From: Bacteroidales bacterium
GTDB taxonomy: Bacteria; Bacteroidota; Bacteroidia; Bacteroidales; P3
DNA: 41,372 nt
Assembly (NCBI GenBank): GCA_016281475.1
Contig: JAEEIS010000051.1
Coordinates: 1 to 41,372 of the forward strand
Direction: 5' to 3'
This document shows, piece after piece, positions 14,379-23,898 of the stretch (positions are counted from its first letter, which is position 1; every line of letters begins with the position of its first letter). Position numbers and translations under genes: made by a program. The notes below the pieces were generated by a model that saw only the letters and a program-made list of their open reading frames with translations, made no database searches and was not told where the DNA came from.

Positions 14379-17300
14379 GTGTCGACCGCTTGAAAGGATG
14401 TGATGTCGTCAGGGTCGGTCATCACGCCCACATACAATAGGGGGGGATCGTTGTTGGTGCTGGCCGCAGCCCAAAAGCTCAGATACAACGTATTGATGGG
14501 GTCGGTGGAGACATCCACCGGGGGCAGGACGATTACATTATATGTGCCGTGGTAGTTGACAACGGAGGGCGCAAACGCAATACTACGACTGCCGCTATGG
14601 CCCGAACCGACAATGAATGGGGAGCCGTTGTAGATGGCACCATCGTTCAGGTGGTGCCAGCAATGTATGTCGGCAGGCGTGGTGCTGTTGCCTGTAGGCA
14701 AGCCTTCGAAGCTGTAGGCGAATGGGATTCTGATGTAGGAGCAAGGGGTGGTGATAAAAGCCGAGGCGGAGACTGTGGTGTCGCTGCAGTTGGAGGTGAC
14801 GCGGAACTCGTAGCGTGTGTCTGGCTGGAAGTTGGATGTCGGGACGAAGCAGAAGGTGGCGGTGGTATCGTTGGCGACACGAGTCCATCTGTTGGAGTCG
14901 GCCACGCGGTAGTCCACATCCCAAGAGGACTCGTGATAGCCGGGAATCCACGAAATACGGTAATAGTCTTCGTAGTTTGTGTCGATAATCACTACTGGAG
15001 GGAGGCAGGTGGCCCAACCGGTGCAGTCACCAGCCCCGTCGGTGATGAACCGCGTATTGCTGCGCCAGTTGGAAAAGCCATAAGAAGTGGGGTGTGCATC
15101 CATCTCCACAGGAGAGTAGGGGACAGCCGTGCTTCCCCATGCGACAGACCTGAGCGTCATGGGTATTGCGGAGTTGTCGTCGTCCACCACTTGTTCGTAG
15201 CGGAAACAGAAGTAGGCATTGTGTGATGTGCCGCTGTTGTCGACAATGGCCAGGCAGAGGTTGCTGTGTCCGTCGTAGTGGAAGTGCCCTTGGTTGAACT
15301 CGAAATAGTGCCAGCCGTTAGTGGGGAAGTTGAGAGGTCCCACATACACCAGCTGCAACTGGTTGTATGGCACAAACGACGAGTCGCCGACAAACATGTG
15401 GGGACGGTTGGTGTGGGCCAGATAGATGGAACAGTTGGTAGTGTTGGTCATGGGCTGATATTGGGCGTGGTAATAGTCGAAGGCGATGCCGCTAATCGTT
15501 GTTGGTTCATTAACTGGTATTTCCGAGGCTAGGAAGAGGTGCTGGCAGTAGCTGTATTCGTTGCCGCTGCTGAGGGGAACAGCTTGGGTGGCTGCGGTGC
15601 CCGGGTTGCCCAAGGTAATGGTGTCGCCGGGGGCGCCGATGCTGTCAAATTGGGTGCAGGGAACGCCTTGTGTGCGGAAGTGTGTGGTGCAGGCTGTTCC
15701 TATCATGCCGCCGCAATCGGCCGAGACCGACACCCAATAAAGAGAGTCGGAACCGAGGTCGGTCAGCAGAATCTCAGGCTCACTGGTGAAGGTACAGATA
15801 GGAGTGGCGGTGGTGTCGTCGGCATAGCGGTACGTGACATCAAATCCTAATGGGGTGCCAAACTCGATGCTGTAATCCCATGTCAGAAGTGCCGCCGAGG
15901 CGGTGGTCTGTGCGTGTATCGCCGAGATTTCCGGGCAGCTGTTGGGTATTACGTCAAGGATGATGTCGTCTATCATAGGTTGGTTGCTTCCCGTGGCGGG
16001 CATAGGAGCTTTAAACGCCACATGACCGTGGGGGCCGGAGTAGTTGGCGAAGCCAACCGTATGGTGTGCATAGTTGGTGGAGGCGTTGGTGTAAATGGTT
16101 CGCACAGGCACGAAGGTGCTGGTGTCGGAGGGGTCGCTCATCACACCCACCACGATGTAGGAATTGTGGTAATAGTGGGCGGTACGCATCCAGAACGACA
16201 CCTGCAAGTTGGATAGGGGAGCCTCGTCTGGGTCGGTAAGGGGCATAATGGCTATTTGGTCACTATAACTACCCGGTTGGTTAGTGGTGGCAAACCGCAT
16301 TGCGTTGCTGCTGTGGTGGGCGTATGCCGCATCACTACCAAATACAATGGGAAATCCCCGGTAAGAAAACTCTGTTCCTGTGTTCCAGTACAGCCAGCAG
16401 GGTGGCAGGTTGTTGACGTTCGACGCGGGGTAGGAAAATCCCGTCACCTCCTCGAAGCCTTCTACGAAGGGCAGCGTGGTGATGTAGGCACAGAGTGTGC
16501 GGAATCGGACCGGGTAGGAGGCGTAGCTCTCAACTCCATCGCACAGAGCGACAATCACCAACTCGTATTCGGTGTCGGGACGTAGCTCACCGATGGCGGC
16601 ACTGCTGTCGGACCAATATTGTGGCGAGGCGGTGTCAATGCTGAAGCCTGGCGTGCCGATATATATGATGGCGAAATCGTGATTATCGAGGTGATCCCAC
16701 GTCACAAAGACACTGTCTGCTGCAGTGCGCGTAACCCTCACGTGCTGAGGCGTGGGGCAGGGACTGGCTATCTTGAGTGTGATGTTGTCGAGGTAGAAAC
16801 CATTGTACGTCATCGACGGCAGGCTGTCGGGAAGCTTCGGGGCTAGAAACACAATGTATTTTCCGTCCCCGGCATAATTCTCAAACCGCACCGAGGCAGG
16901 GTTGATGGAGCCAATCGGCTCGCTGCTGAGGTCGAAGGTGTCGACCGCCACGAAATTGTCGAGTTGTAAATTGTTGAACGAGTCGGTGTAAAGATCGGAC
17001 GCGACACCCACCACCAACCGTGTGAGATACTGCGCATTGAGGACTCGCCCTATTAGAAACTCTACTTCTAATTCTCTGACATCCACCGAGTCGTCCATTC
17101 GTGGCAGCGCAGCCCAGCTGGCATAGCTCGTCGAGGAGGAGCAGCCAAGGCCTACGGTATCGCCTCTGTTTTGGAATAATGCAAGGTAGGGGTAGTTGAG
17201 GTACACCATGTCTGTCATCCCTTTGCGCCAGCAGGGACTGATGGCCGAATCTCTCCCATATCCGTAGCTCTCAAAGTCTTCGGTGTAGGGCAGGTCGTCG

Positions 17301-18163
17301 TATGTCAGCGTGTGGCATCTTGTTAGGATGCTGCCGTGCAAATACGGACTGCTGCCTCCCGCGCATTCGGCAGCCACGGCATAATGATAAATTGTGGTGT
17401 CAGTAAGGCCATAGAAGGTGTAGAAAGTGTCGGTAACACCCGTGACGGTGATAGTGTCGAGGACGACGGTGTAGCTGCCACTGCCGCTCGAGTTCCAGCT
17501 CACTGTTACTTCGGAATTGGTGGCAGTGGCTCTCAGGTTGGAGACTGGATTGCACCATCGGTCGGTCCGGTTCAGGTAGATGTCGTCGAGCGATGCATAC
17601 CGTTCCTCCGGGGTGCGCGGGCAGCGGATGGCGATATATTTGCCCGAGTCGGTATAGTCGGCGAAATCAACCGTGTATAGTGTGACTGTAGAGGTCAGCG
17701 TGATGGTGTCGACAGGCACAAAGGTGGAGGTGTCGGTTACTTGGTACATCACCCCCACGATGAACATCGGGTATGGGGCCTCCGTGGCGGTGGTTTTGGC
17801 ATAGAACGCCAGGGTGAGATTGCTAATCCTCTGGTTGATAGGGGGCAGTACGGCATACTGATTGTTTGCATGGGCATAGTAAGTTTGAAGTCGCCAAAGC
17901 ATGCTATTATTTCCGTGGATAACGTTGATGTTGTTGGTAGCAATGTAGGGGAAGTAGTTTTCTGAGCTGATGGCGTCGTTGATGCGTACCCAACAGTTAG
18001 GGAAGGCGTTGATTCTGTATGAACTGACGCCTGGGTAGGAAGGTTCGCTCTCGTAATCGTTGAGGTATGGGAGCGAATTGATGATGCAAGTGTCCTGAGC
18101 CTTTGTTGCCCACGGTATCAATAGTGCTGTCAGAAGTAGGAGTGTTCGTAGATGCTTTTTCAT
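14375..18163 (-). CDS. N-terminal part of the giant modular surface protein (signal peptide, J and FN3 domains)
   Basis: A 1262-residue frame from ATG 18163. Residues 1-23 are a signal peptide (MKKHLRTLLLLTALLIPWAT, then KAQ). The frame is open upstream to 18274, but a TATATTTG promoter at 18252-18259 rules that out. Domains alternate between choice-of-anchor J modules (ISNLTLAFYAKT, MFIVGVMYQVTDTSTFVPVD, LPYTEDFESYGYG, SYIVVGVMSDPSDTSTF) and FN3-like modules (CNPVSNLRATATNSEVTVSW, CPTPQHVRVTRTAADSVFVT). It ends abruptly within a J domain at DPDDITSFQAVDT, with no sorting domain. The next frame resumes the same domain, so the intact gene would encode about 2450 residues: an exported, T9SS-anchored adhesin or glycan-binding protein. 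Its order of domains is largely repeated in the second half, showing an internal duplication. Confidence 0.8.
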   Translation of the reverse strand: MKKHLRTLLLLTALLIPWATKAQDTCIINSLPYLNDYESEPSYPGVSSYRINAFPNCWVRINDAISSENYFPYIATNNINVIHGNNSMLWRLQTYYAHANNQYAVLPPINQRISNLTLAFYAKTTATEAPYPMFIVGVMYQVTDTSTFVPVDTITLTSTVTLYTVDFADYTDSGKYIAIRCPRTPEERYASLDDIYLNRTDRWCNPVSNLRATATNSEVTVSWNSSGSGSYTVVLDTITVTGVTDTFYTFYGLTDTTIYHYAVAAECAGGSSPYLHGSILTRCHTLTYDDLPYTEDFESYGYGRDSAISPCWRKGMTDMVYLNYPYLALFQNRGDTVGLGCSSSTSYASWAALPRMDDSVDVRELEVEFLIGRVLNAQYLTRLVVGVASDLYTDSFNNLQLDNFVAVDTFDLSSEPIGSINPASVRFENYAGDGKYIVFLAPKLPDSLPSMTYNGFYLDNITLKIASPCPTPQHVRVTRTAADSVFVTWDHLDNHDFAIIYIGTPGFSIDTASPQYWSDSSAAIGELRPDTEYELVIVALCDGVESYASYPVRFRTLCAYITTLPFVEGFEEVTGFSYPASNVNNLPPCWLYWNTGTEFSYRGFPIVFGSDAAYAHHSSNAMRFATTNQPGSYSDQIAIMPLTDPDEAPLSNLQVSFWMRTAHYYHNSYIVVGVMSDPSDTSTFVPVRTIYTNASTNYAHHTVGFANYSGPHGHVAFKAPMPATGSNQPMIDDIILDVIPNSCPEISAIHAQTTASAALLTWDYSIEFGTPLGFDVTYRYADDTTATPICTFTSEPEILLTDLGSDSLYWVSVSADCGGMIGTACTTHFRTQGVPCTQFDSIGAPGDTITLGNPGTAATQAVPLSSGNEYSYCQHLFLASEIPVNEPTTISGIAFDYYHAQYQPMTNTTNCSIYLAHTNRPHMFVGDSSFVPYNQLQLVYVGPLNFPTNGWHYFEFNQGHFHYDGHSNLCLAIVDNSGTSHNAYFCFRYEQVVDDDNSAIPMTLRSVAWGSTAVPYSPVEMDAHPTSYGFSNWRSNTRFITDGAGDCTGWATCLPPVVIIDTNYEDYYRISWIPGYHESSWDVDYRVADSNRWTRVANDTTATFCFVPTSNFQPDTRYEFRVTSNCSDTTVSASAFITTPCSYIRIPFAYSFEGLPTGNSTTPADIHCWHHLNDGAIYNGSPFIVGSGHSGSRSIAFAPSVVNYHGTYNVIVLPPVDVSTDPINTLYLSFWAAASTNNDPPLLYVGVMTDPDDITSFQAVDT

Positions 18164-18251
18164 GTTTTTTTTGTATTGGTTGACAAAGAGATGTTGGGTA
18201 TAGTCGTCTGCTTGCCAATGTGTTAATGGGGGGCTCCCACATTTCAATTTG

Positions 18252-18259
18252 CAAATATA
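18252..18259 (-). promoter_or_regulatory. -7 promoter element for the giant surface-protein gene
   Basis: TATATTTG on the minus strand, about 90 bases upstream of ATG 18163. It matches TAnnTTTG; no good -33 TTG is visible. Confidence 0.55.
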
Positions 18260-18402
18260 TAAACAATGTTCCAATTATTATATATTCGCAAGGTAAATAA
18301 TCTATTTGATTATTTCAGTGTTTTTATTGCTTGAATGCCTGGGTGGTTGGCACGACAAACGCTCAAACATTTAAGCAATCAGGCAATCAAGCAATCCTGC
18401 AG

Positions 18403-18660
18403 TCACACCACGTGGTCAAAGCGGCTGGCAACGTAGCTGATTTCGGAGAGGTCGAGGTCGACATCGCCGTCTTCGTTGTTGGTCATGAAGTTGTTGAGGG
18501 CAAAGGTGTCGAAATCCTTGGATAGTTTCTTGGGTTCGTCGAGCACGACTTCGAGGGTCTTCTTGTTGATGCCGAGCACACAGTCGGCATATTCCTCGGG
18601 GAAATCAAGTACATCGCACAGGATGTCGGCAATACGGTCTTCTAAATCTTTGTTGTTCAT
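18403..18660 (-). CDS. Small acidic protein of unknown function
   Basis: An 85-residue, very acidic protein (MNNKDLEDRIADIL at the start; NNEDGDVDLDLSEISYVASR near the end). It has no membrane segment, signal peptide or motif that I recognise. I start at ATG 18660 because the longer frame to 18732 merely translates an A/T-rich repeat (FQFSIINFQF), and a TACCTTTG promoter at 18775-18782 fits this start. It is transcribed away from the glycoside hydrolase gene, with divergent promoters about 90 bases apart. Confidence 0.7.
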   Translation of the reverse strand: MNNKDLEDRIADILCDVLDFPEEYADCVLGINKKTLEVVLDEPKKLSKDFDTFALNNFMTNNEDGDVDLDLSEISYVASRFDHVV

Positions 18661-18663
18661 CTT

Positions 18664-18740
18664 TATAAATTGAAAGTTGATAATTGAAAATTGAAAGTTG
18701 GCTGACGCGGTTAACCTCAAACCTTTATACACTAACTCCT
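18664..18740 (-). repeat. A/T-rich repeat with GGCTGACGC core in the 5' leader of the small acidic gene
   Basis: AATTGAAAGTTG, AATTGAAAATTGAAAGTTG, the core GGCTGACGCGGTTAA (18700-18714), then CTAATCTCTAACTTCTAA words. It lies between the TACCTTTG promoter and ATG 18660, so it is transcribed as untranslated leader. Confidence 0.6.
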
Positions 18741-18774
18741 AATCTCTAACTTCTAAATTACTAGTTTGACGGTG

Positions 18775-18782
18775 CAAAGGTA
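18775..18782 (-). promoter_or_regulatory. -7 promoter element for the small acidic gene
   Basis: TACCTTTG on the minus strand, matching TAnnTTTG, about 115 bases before ATG 18660. Confidence 0.6.
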
Positions 18783-18827
18783 CGACTTTTTTTTGAATTA
18801 AGGCTTTTTTTTCGAGTTGTGTGGTTA

Positions 18828-18862
18828 AAATTTCAACTTTCAACTCTCAACTTTCAACTTTT
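18828..18862 (+). repeat. A/T-rich dispersed repeat (CAACTTTCAACTCTCAAC words)
   Basis: Four CAACT(T/C)TCAA-type words in tandem lie directly upstream of the TATCTTTG promoter of the glycoside hydrolase gene. They are the complement of the arm sequence seen at 1745 and 11071. Confidence 0.6.
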
Positions 18863-18866
18863 TTCG

Positions 18867-18874
18867 TATCTTTG
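18867..18874 (+). promoter_or_regulatory. -7 promoter element for the glycoside hydrolase gene
   Basis: TATCTTTG 34 bases before ATG 18908. It excludes the longer in-frame start at 18821. Confidence 0.65.
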
Positions 18875-18907
18875 CAAAAGTTATTGTTGACGACAATTGT
18901 TTGCAAC

Positions 18908-21163
18908 ATGTTGAAGATGATAAAGAAACTATTTATTGTTATAAGTCTTGTGTCGGCGGCGTTTTTTGCTGTGGCACAAGATGCGCCGATTTACCAGTCG
19001 GAGGCATACACGATATATCCGCGCAAGGTGGTGCAGGCTGAGGAGCATGCCAGTATTGTGGCGGATAATGCTATTACCAGTACGTTTGAGATGCGCAAGT
19101 GGGTCCAGCAGCATAAGGCGGGCAGGTATCCCGTTTTCTCGTGCGAGGTGCCTATCGGGGTGACAGCCTACAATCTCGCCTTGGATGAGTTGGAGGGCCT
19201 GATTGAACCGGACAGCACTTGGCGCACGGGCAAGTGGTGGGGAGGTGTGTGGACACGAGATGTGAGCTACAGCTCGCTGTTGGCCCTTTCGTATTTGAAT
19301 ACCGATGTGACCCGCGTCAGTCTGATGAAGCGGGTGCGGGGCGGCAGGATTCTGCAGGATACGGGCACGGGTGGTTCGTGGCCGGTGTCGACCGACCATG
19401 CGGTGTGGGTGCTGGCGGGATGGCAGATGTATCTTGTGACGGGCGACAAGCAGTGGGTGAAGCAGTGCTACGAGATAGCAAGCAAGACCCTCTTGCAGGA
19501 CGAGGCGGTGGCATACGACCCCGCAACGGGATTGATGCGTGGCGAGTCGTCGTTTTTGGACTGGCGCGAGGAGAGCTATCCTCGATGGATGCAGCCTGCC
19601 GACATCGCCATGTCGGAATGTCTGGGTACGAACGCGCTCTTTTTCCGTGCCAACCAGATTACCGCCCGTATGGCGCAGTTGTGTGGCGACTATGACGGCG
19701 CGGCCCACTTTTCGCGTACGGCAGACCGCATCAAGGATGGTATCAACAACCACCTTTGGATTGAGGAAAAGGGGTATTATGGGCAGTACCTCTACGGTCG
19801 CGGACATTTGATTCTCTCTCCCCGCAGCGAGACGTTGGGCGAGGCGCTGTGTATTCTTTTCGGCATTGCCGAGCCTGCCCGCGCCAAGCGTATGGTCGCC
19901 AGCATTGGGCAGACACCGTTCGGCACACCATGCATACAGCCGCAGATTCCCAACATCTATCCTTACCACAACAATGCCGTGTGGCCATTTGTGCAGGCCT
20001 ACTGGATGTGGGCATCGGCATTGACTGGCAACTCGCTGGCTGTCAGTCACAGCATTGCCTCCATCTATCGACCCGCCGCCTTGTTTGCCACCAATCAGGA
20101 GAACTTCGTTGCCGAGACAGGCGACTACCATACGGCCATGAACTCGCCTAGCATGCTGTGGAGCATTGCCGGCAACATCAGCGTGGTGCATAGGGTGTTG
20201 GTGGGCATTAATTTCGAGGAGGAGGGCATCAACTTCCGTCCCTGCGTGCCCACGCCTTGGGGTGGGAACAAGACGCTGAAGAATTTCAAATACCGCAAGG
20301 CGGTGTTGGACATCACCGTGCAAGGCTACGGCGACAAGGTCTCTGCCTGCTATATCGACGGCAGGCGACAGGCCGTGGCCACCGTGCCGGCATCGCTGAC
20401 GGGGCGCCATACGGTGAAGTTGGTGATGAACAATGCCTTCTCTAATCTCGACCGCATCAATAACCAGCCTGTCATCACCTCGCCCGAAACACCGCAGGCC
20501 TACCTCGACGGCAGCACGCGGCTGGCATGGCGGCAGGTGCCCAATGCCAAGGAGTATAAGATTGTGCGTGACGGAAAGGTGATTGCCACCCAGCCCGAAC
20601 GCATCATCAACGGCAACCGCTACGACATCCCCGTTGGCAGGACCTATACCGAATATCAGGTCATTGCTGTATCGGAGGAGGGCTACGAGAGTTTTGCCAG
20701 CGAGCCGGTGGCATACTACAACTACGATAATGAGCTGCGCTATGATATGACCCGTTTTGCTGCCGCCACCCAGTTTGCCCCTTGCAAGGGCTACACGGGT
20801 AATGGTGCGGTGGAGATTGCCACCAAGGTGAACACCCGTATCGAGATGAAGGTCGAAGTCCTCTCGGATGGAGAGTATTTGCTTGACTTCCAATATGCAA
20901 ATGGCAGTAACAATTTGACCGATGCCGACATGTGCGCGGTGCGCACGCTCAGCGTGGGCGGTAGCAAGGTGGGGACGGTAGTCTTCCCCCAGCGTGGCCG
21001 TGATCTGTGGACCCTCTGGGGCTACAGCTCCAGTTTGCGGGTGTCTTTGAAGAAGGGCAGCAACACCCTCGTACTCTCCTACGAGCCAGAGAATGAGAAC
21101 ATGAACGCCCAAGGCATCAACCGTGCCATGCTCGACTATGTGCGGCTGATTAAAATGCAGTAA
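18908..21163 (+). CDS. Secreted glycoside hydrolase with six-hairpin (alpha/alpha)6 catalytic domain, FN3-like and CBM35-like C-terminal domains
   Basis: A 751-residue exported protein from ATG 18908. Its signal peptide is MLKMIKKLFIVISLVSAAFF, cut near FAVAQ. The catalytic part (about 40-500) has the aromatic- and acid-rich blocks of six-hairpin glycosidases related to MGH1-like, GH63 and debranching families: RTGKWWGGVWTRDVSYSSL, GGSWPVSTDHAVWVLAGWQ, SFLDWREESYPRWMQPADI and NIYPYHNNAVWPFVQAYWM. An FN3-like domain (about 525-605, TRLAWRQVPNAKEYKIVRDG) and a beta-sandwich resembling CBM35 (about 610-750, DGEYLLDFQYANGSNN) follow. It probably removes glucosyl, mannosyl or rhamnosyl residues from oligosaccharides in the periplasm or at the surface; substrate is not deducible. 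No SusC/SusD pair is nearby. Confidence 0.8.
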   Translation: MLKMIKKLFIVISLVSAAFFAVAQDAPIYQSEAYTIYPRKVVQAEEHASIVADNAITSTFEMRKWVQQHKAGRYPVFSCEVPIGVTAYNLALDELEGLIEPDSTWRTGKWWGGVWTRDVSYSSLLALSYLNTDVTRVSLMKRVRGGRILQDTGTGGSWPVSTDHAVWVLAGWQMYLVTGDKQWVKQCYEIASKTLLQDEAVAYDPATGLMRGESSFLDWREESYPRWMQPADIAMSECLGTNALFFRANQITARMAQLCGDYDGAAHFSRTADRIKDGINNHLWIEEKGYYGQYLYGRGHLILSPRSETLGEALCILFGIAEPARAKRMVASIGQTPFGTPCIQPQIPNIYPYHNNAVWPFVQAYWMWASALTGNSLAVSHSIASIYRPAALFATNQENFVAETGDYHTAMNSPSMLWSIAGNISVVHRVLVGINFEEEGINFRPCVPTPWGGNKTLKNFKYRKAVLDITVQGYGDKVSACYIDGRRQAVATVPASLTGRHTVKLVMNNAFSNLDRINNQPVITSPETPQAYLDGSTRLAWRQVPNAKEYKIVRDGKVIATQPERIINGNRYDIPVGRTYTEYQVIAVSEEGYESFASEPVAYYNYDNELRYDMTRFAAATQFAPCKGYTGNGAVEIATKVNTRIEMKVEVLSDGEYLLDFQYANGSNNLTDADMCAVRTLSVGGSKVGTVVFPQRGRDLWTLWGYSSSLRVSLKKGSNTLVLSYEPENENMNAQGINRAMLDYVRLIKMQ

Positions 21164-21240
21164 ATTAAGGATTAAGAATTAAAATAGGCTGACGCACATC
21201 AATGATTTTAATTTTTAATTGTTAATTCTTAATTTTACAA
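21164..21240 (+). repeat. Hairpin-forming A/T-rich repeat with GGCTGACGC core
   Basis: Arm AATTAAGGATTAAGAATTAA, core GGCTGACGC (21187-21195), and a complementary arm ATTTTTAATTGTTAATTCTT. The arms differ in sequence from those at 1745 but keep the plan: A/T arm, core, complementary arm. It fills the gap between two genes. Confidence 0.65.
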
Positions 21241-21244
21241 GACT

Positions 21245-21862
21245 ATGCCCCGTCAGTTGGACAAGGCGGCAGTAAAACAACTGCTTTGCAATCCCGAAAC
21301 CAAGGTCTTTCGCAACCAGTTTCAGCACATTGGTTTGCTGGCGATGTTTATCTTCTTGTTCGTATTGTGGGATGTTTCCCTATTCTTCCCCAACGGCACT
21401 ACGGTGGTGACAATCATTGCTTTCCTGACTGTGCAAGCGGCCTGCATGGTCGGCTATTGGTTTTGGGGCAGATGCTCTGTGATGGCTCTCACGCCGGAGG
21501 GCATGTATCTCGCCCGTGCGAATACAGAGGACTTTCGCGGTCCCTTGACGTGCGACAGATTATTTGTCCGTTGGGACGAACTTACCATGCTCAAGCTGGA
21601 GAACAACGGTCCCGTCATGACCTTCAGGGTCAAAGGGGGGAGATACGCTTACACGGTCAGCGACGATATTATTAGCAGCAGGGTCAGTGCCAAGAAACAG
21701 TTGCCACTTGTTGAGGCCATCTGTTCCTACAGCGGCTATATCTACCACTTCCAAAAAGGCGTTGGACTAACTTGGAAATATGTTTTTGCCTCGCCAGGAC
21801 ACACCTTCGATGTCGATGTTGAAGAGGCGGACTGGGAGACCCTCCAGCCCGTCAAACCATGA
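21245..21862 (+). CDS. Small membrane protein with two N-terminal membrane segments, unknown function
   Basis: A 205-residue protein. A charged N-terminus ([20 protein letters not shown]) precedes two hydrophobic segments (about 28-47 and 52-74). The remaining 130 residues are a soluble beta-rich domain with [14 protein letters not shown] and [14 protein letters not shown], reminiscent of bacterial PH-like domains that follow paired membrane helices; that resemblance is weak. It overlaps the 3' end of the convergent parE gene by 11 bases. No regulatory site was seen. Confidence 0.65.
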   Translation: MPRQLDKAAVKQLLCNPETKVFRNQFQHIGLLAMFIFLFVLWDVSLFFPNGTTVVTIIAFLTVQAACMVGYWFWGRCSVMALTPEGMYLARANTEDFRGPLTCDRLFVRWDELTMLKLENNGPVMTFRVKGGRYAYTVSDDIISSRVSAKKQLPLVEAICSYSGYIYHFQKGVGLTWKYVFASPGHTFDVDVEEADWETLQPVKP

Positions 21863-23774
21863 TGCTCTCGTCGTCCTCCACGCGCAGGTTCTTCATGATA
21901 AACTCGCGGCGTTCCGAGCTGTTCTGCCCCATGTAGAAACGTAGCACCCCCTGCGTGTCGAAGTCCTTGTGCAGCAGCACGGGGTCGAGTCGCATGTCCT
22001 GGTTGATAAAGCCCTTGAATTCGTCGGGCGAAATCTCACCCAAACCTTTGAATCGGGTAATCTCGGCGTTGCTGGTGTTGTTGATAGCCTCCACCCGCTC
22101 CTCGTCGCTGTAGCAGTAGGTGGTCTTCTGCTTGTTTCGCACGCGGAACAGCGGTGTCTGCAGTATGTATACATGCCCCTGCCGCACCAGCTCGGGATAG
22201 AATTTCAAGAAGAACGTCAGCAGCAGCAGGCGGATGTGCATCCCGTCCACATCGGCATCGGTGGCAATGACCACGTTGTTGTAGCGCAGGTTCTCCATGC
22301 CGTCGTCGATATCCAAGGCGTTATGCAGCAGGTTCAGCTCCTCGTTCTTGTACACGTCAGCCTTGTTGGCTGAAACTGTATTAAGGGGTTTGCCGCGCAG
22401 GCTGAACACCGCCTGCGTCTCCACGTCGCGGCTCTTGGTGATGGAACCCGATGCCGACAAACCCTCGGTGATGAAGATGGTGCTCTCCAACCGTCGCTCG
22501 TGATTGCTGTTGTAGTGCACATGGCAGTCGCGCAGTTTCGAGTTGTTCAGGCTCGCCTTCTTGCTGCTCTCCTTGGCCAGTTTCTTGATGCCGGCTATGC
22601 TCTTGCGTTCCTTCTCGTTGCGTTGAATCTTGTCCAGCAGCACCTCGGCAGTGTCGCCGTGCATGTGCAGATAGTTGTCCAAGTGCCGCTTCAAGATGTC
22701 CAGCACGTAGGTTTTGAGCACGGGGCTGTCGTTGCTGCCGTCCTTGTTGTTGGGAGCCATGTGGGTCGACCCTAGCTTGGTCTTGGTCTGTGCCTCAAAC
22801 ACGGGCTCCTGTATCCTGACGCATAGGGCGCACACCAGCCCCTGTCTGATGTCCTCGGGTGCGAATTCCTTTTTATTGTAGAAATCCTTCACCACTCGGG
22901 CATAGCCCTCGCGGAAGGCGCTCTGGTGAGTGCCGCCCTCGGTGGTGTGCTGGCCGTTGACGAAACTGTAGTAGTAGTCGCTGTTCTGCCCGTTCACATG
23001 GGTGAACGCAGCTTCGAAATCCTTGTCAACGATGTGGATGATGGGGTAGAGGGGCTCACCCTCCATGTTGTGCTCCAGCAGGTCGAGCAGGCCGTTCTTG
23101 GAATAATAGCGTTTGCCGTTATAATAAAATGTAAGGCCGGGGTTCAGGTAGCAGTAGTTCCACACGCGCCGCTCCACATACTCACTGATGAAGTGGTAGT
23201 TGCCGAACAGCTTTGAGTCGGGCACAAACTCCACCAGCGTGCCAGTGGCCATGAAGGGGTCGTCGGCCGTGTAGTCGACGATGTCGCTGTCGTATGTCAG
23301 TTCGCCCTCGCAGAACTCGGCCCAGTGCGTCTTGCCGTCGCGGAACGACTGCACCTTGAAATAGCTCGACAGCGCGTTCACCGCCTTGGTACCCACGCCG
23401 TTCAATCCCACACTCTTCTGGAACACCTTGCTGTCGTACTTGGCTCCCGAGTTCAGTTTGCTCACCGCCATTATCATCGCGCCCAGCGGGATGCCCCGGC
23501 CGTAGTCGCGGATGCTCACTTTGCGCTCGGCAAAGTTGATGGTCATGTCGATACGCTTGCCAAAGCCCGACGTAAATTCGTCGATGGCGTTATCTATCAC
23601 CTCCTTGACGAGCACGTAGATACCGTCGTCGTGCGACGAGCCGTCGCCCAGCTTGCCGATGTACATGCCAGGACGCAGGCGTATGTGCTCCATGTCCTCG
23701 AGGTGTTTGATGCTCTCGTCGTTGTATTCTGCGGAGTTGTTCAGTGGCAGTATGTTATCTTCTTCGTTCGCCAT
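21852..23774 (-). CDS. parE: DNA topoisomerase IV subunit B (ParE/GyrB family)
   Basis: A 640-residue type IIA topoisomerase ATPase subunit that, with a ParC partner, decatenates and relaxes DNA. The GHKL ATPase site is visible: [20 protein letters not shown] and [13 protein letters not shown]. The TOPRIM metal site is in [18 protein letters not shown] (Glu) and [16 protein letters not shown] (Asp-x-Asp). The insert-free C-terminus ([26 protein letters not shown]) resembles Bacteroidetes ParE more than GyrB, so I call ParE with some reserve. No parC gene lies beside it. A TATTTTTG promoter element lies at 23798-23805. Its end overlaps the convergent gene by 11 bases. Confidence 0.93.
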   Translation of the reverse strand: MANEEDNILPLNNSAEYNDESIKHLEDMEHIRLRPGMYIGKLGDGSSHDDGIYVLVKEVIDNAIDEFTSGFGKRIDMTINFAERKVSIRDYGRGIPLGAMIMAVSKLNSGAKYDSKVFQKSVGLNGVGTKAVNALSSYFKVQSFRDGKTHWAEFCEGELTYDSDIVDYTADDPFMATGTLVEFVPDSKLFGNYHFISEYVERRVWNYCYLNPGLTFYYNGKRYYSKNGLLDLLEHNMEGEPLYPIIHIVDKDFEAAFTHVNGQNSDYYYSFVNGQHTTEGGTHQSAFREGYARVVKDFYNKKEFAPEDIRQGLVCALCVRIQEPVFEAQTKTKLGSTHMAPNNKDGSNDSPVLKTYVLDILKRHLDNYLHMHGDTAEVLLDKIQRNEKERKSIAGIKKLAKESSKKASLNNSKLRDCHVHYNSNHERRLESTIFITEGLSASGSITKSRDVETQAVFSLRGKPLNTVSANKADVYKNEELNLLHNALDIDDGMENLRYNNVVIATDADVDGMHIRLLLLTFFLKFYPELVRQGHVYILQTPLFRVRNKQKTTYCYSDEERVEAINNTSNAEITRFKGLGEISPDEFKGFINQDMRLDPVLLHKDFDTQGVLRFYMGQNSSERREFIMKNLRVEDDESIMV

Positions 23775-23797
23775 AGTATGTGGAAATTTTCAAACTG

Positions 23798-23805
23798 CAA
23801 AAATA
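23798..23805 (-). promoter_or_regulatory. -7 promoter element for parE
   Basis: TATTTTTG on the minus strand, 24 bases before ATG 23774, matching TAnnTTTG. Confidence 0.6.
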
Positions 23806-23898
23806 CGAAAAAAAACTGACATGGTGAATGAAATTAGATGGGAGTATTACCCCCTCTTTAGCCCCCAATTATAAAACAACGTACACATTCACACATTC

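Noticed and set aside
18929..21112. A 727-codon open frame on the minus strand
   Set aside because: It lies opposite the glycoside hydrolase gene, is His/Arg/Gly-rich with no domain, and arises from codon bias of the real gene.
23845..23870. CCCCCTCTTTAGCCCCC as a possible further palindromic repeat copy
   Set aside because: It lacks the complementary AGAGGGG arm, the second hairpin and the GAGACATACCCC end.
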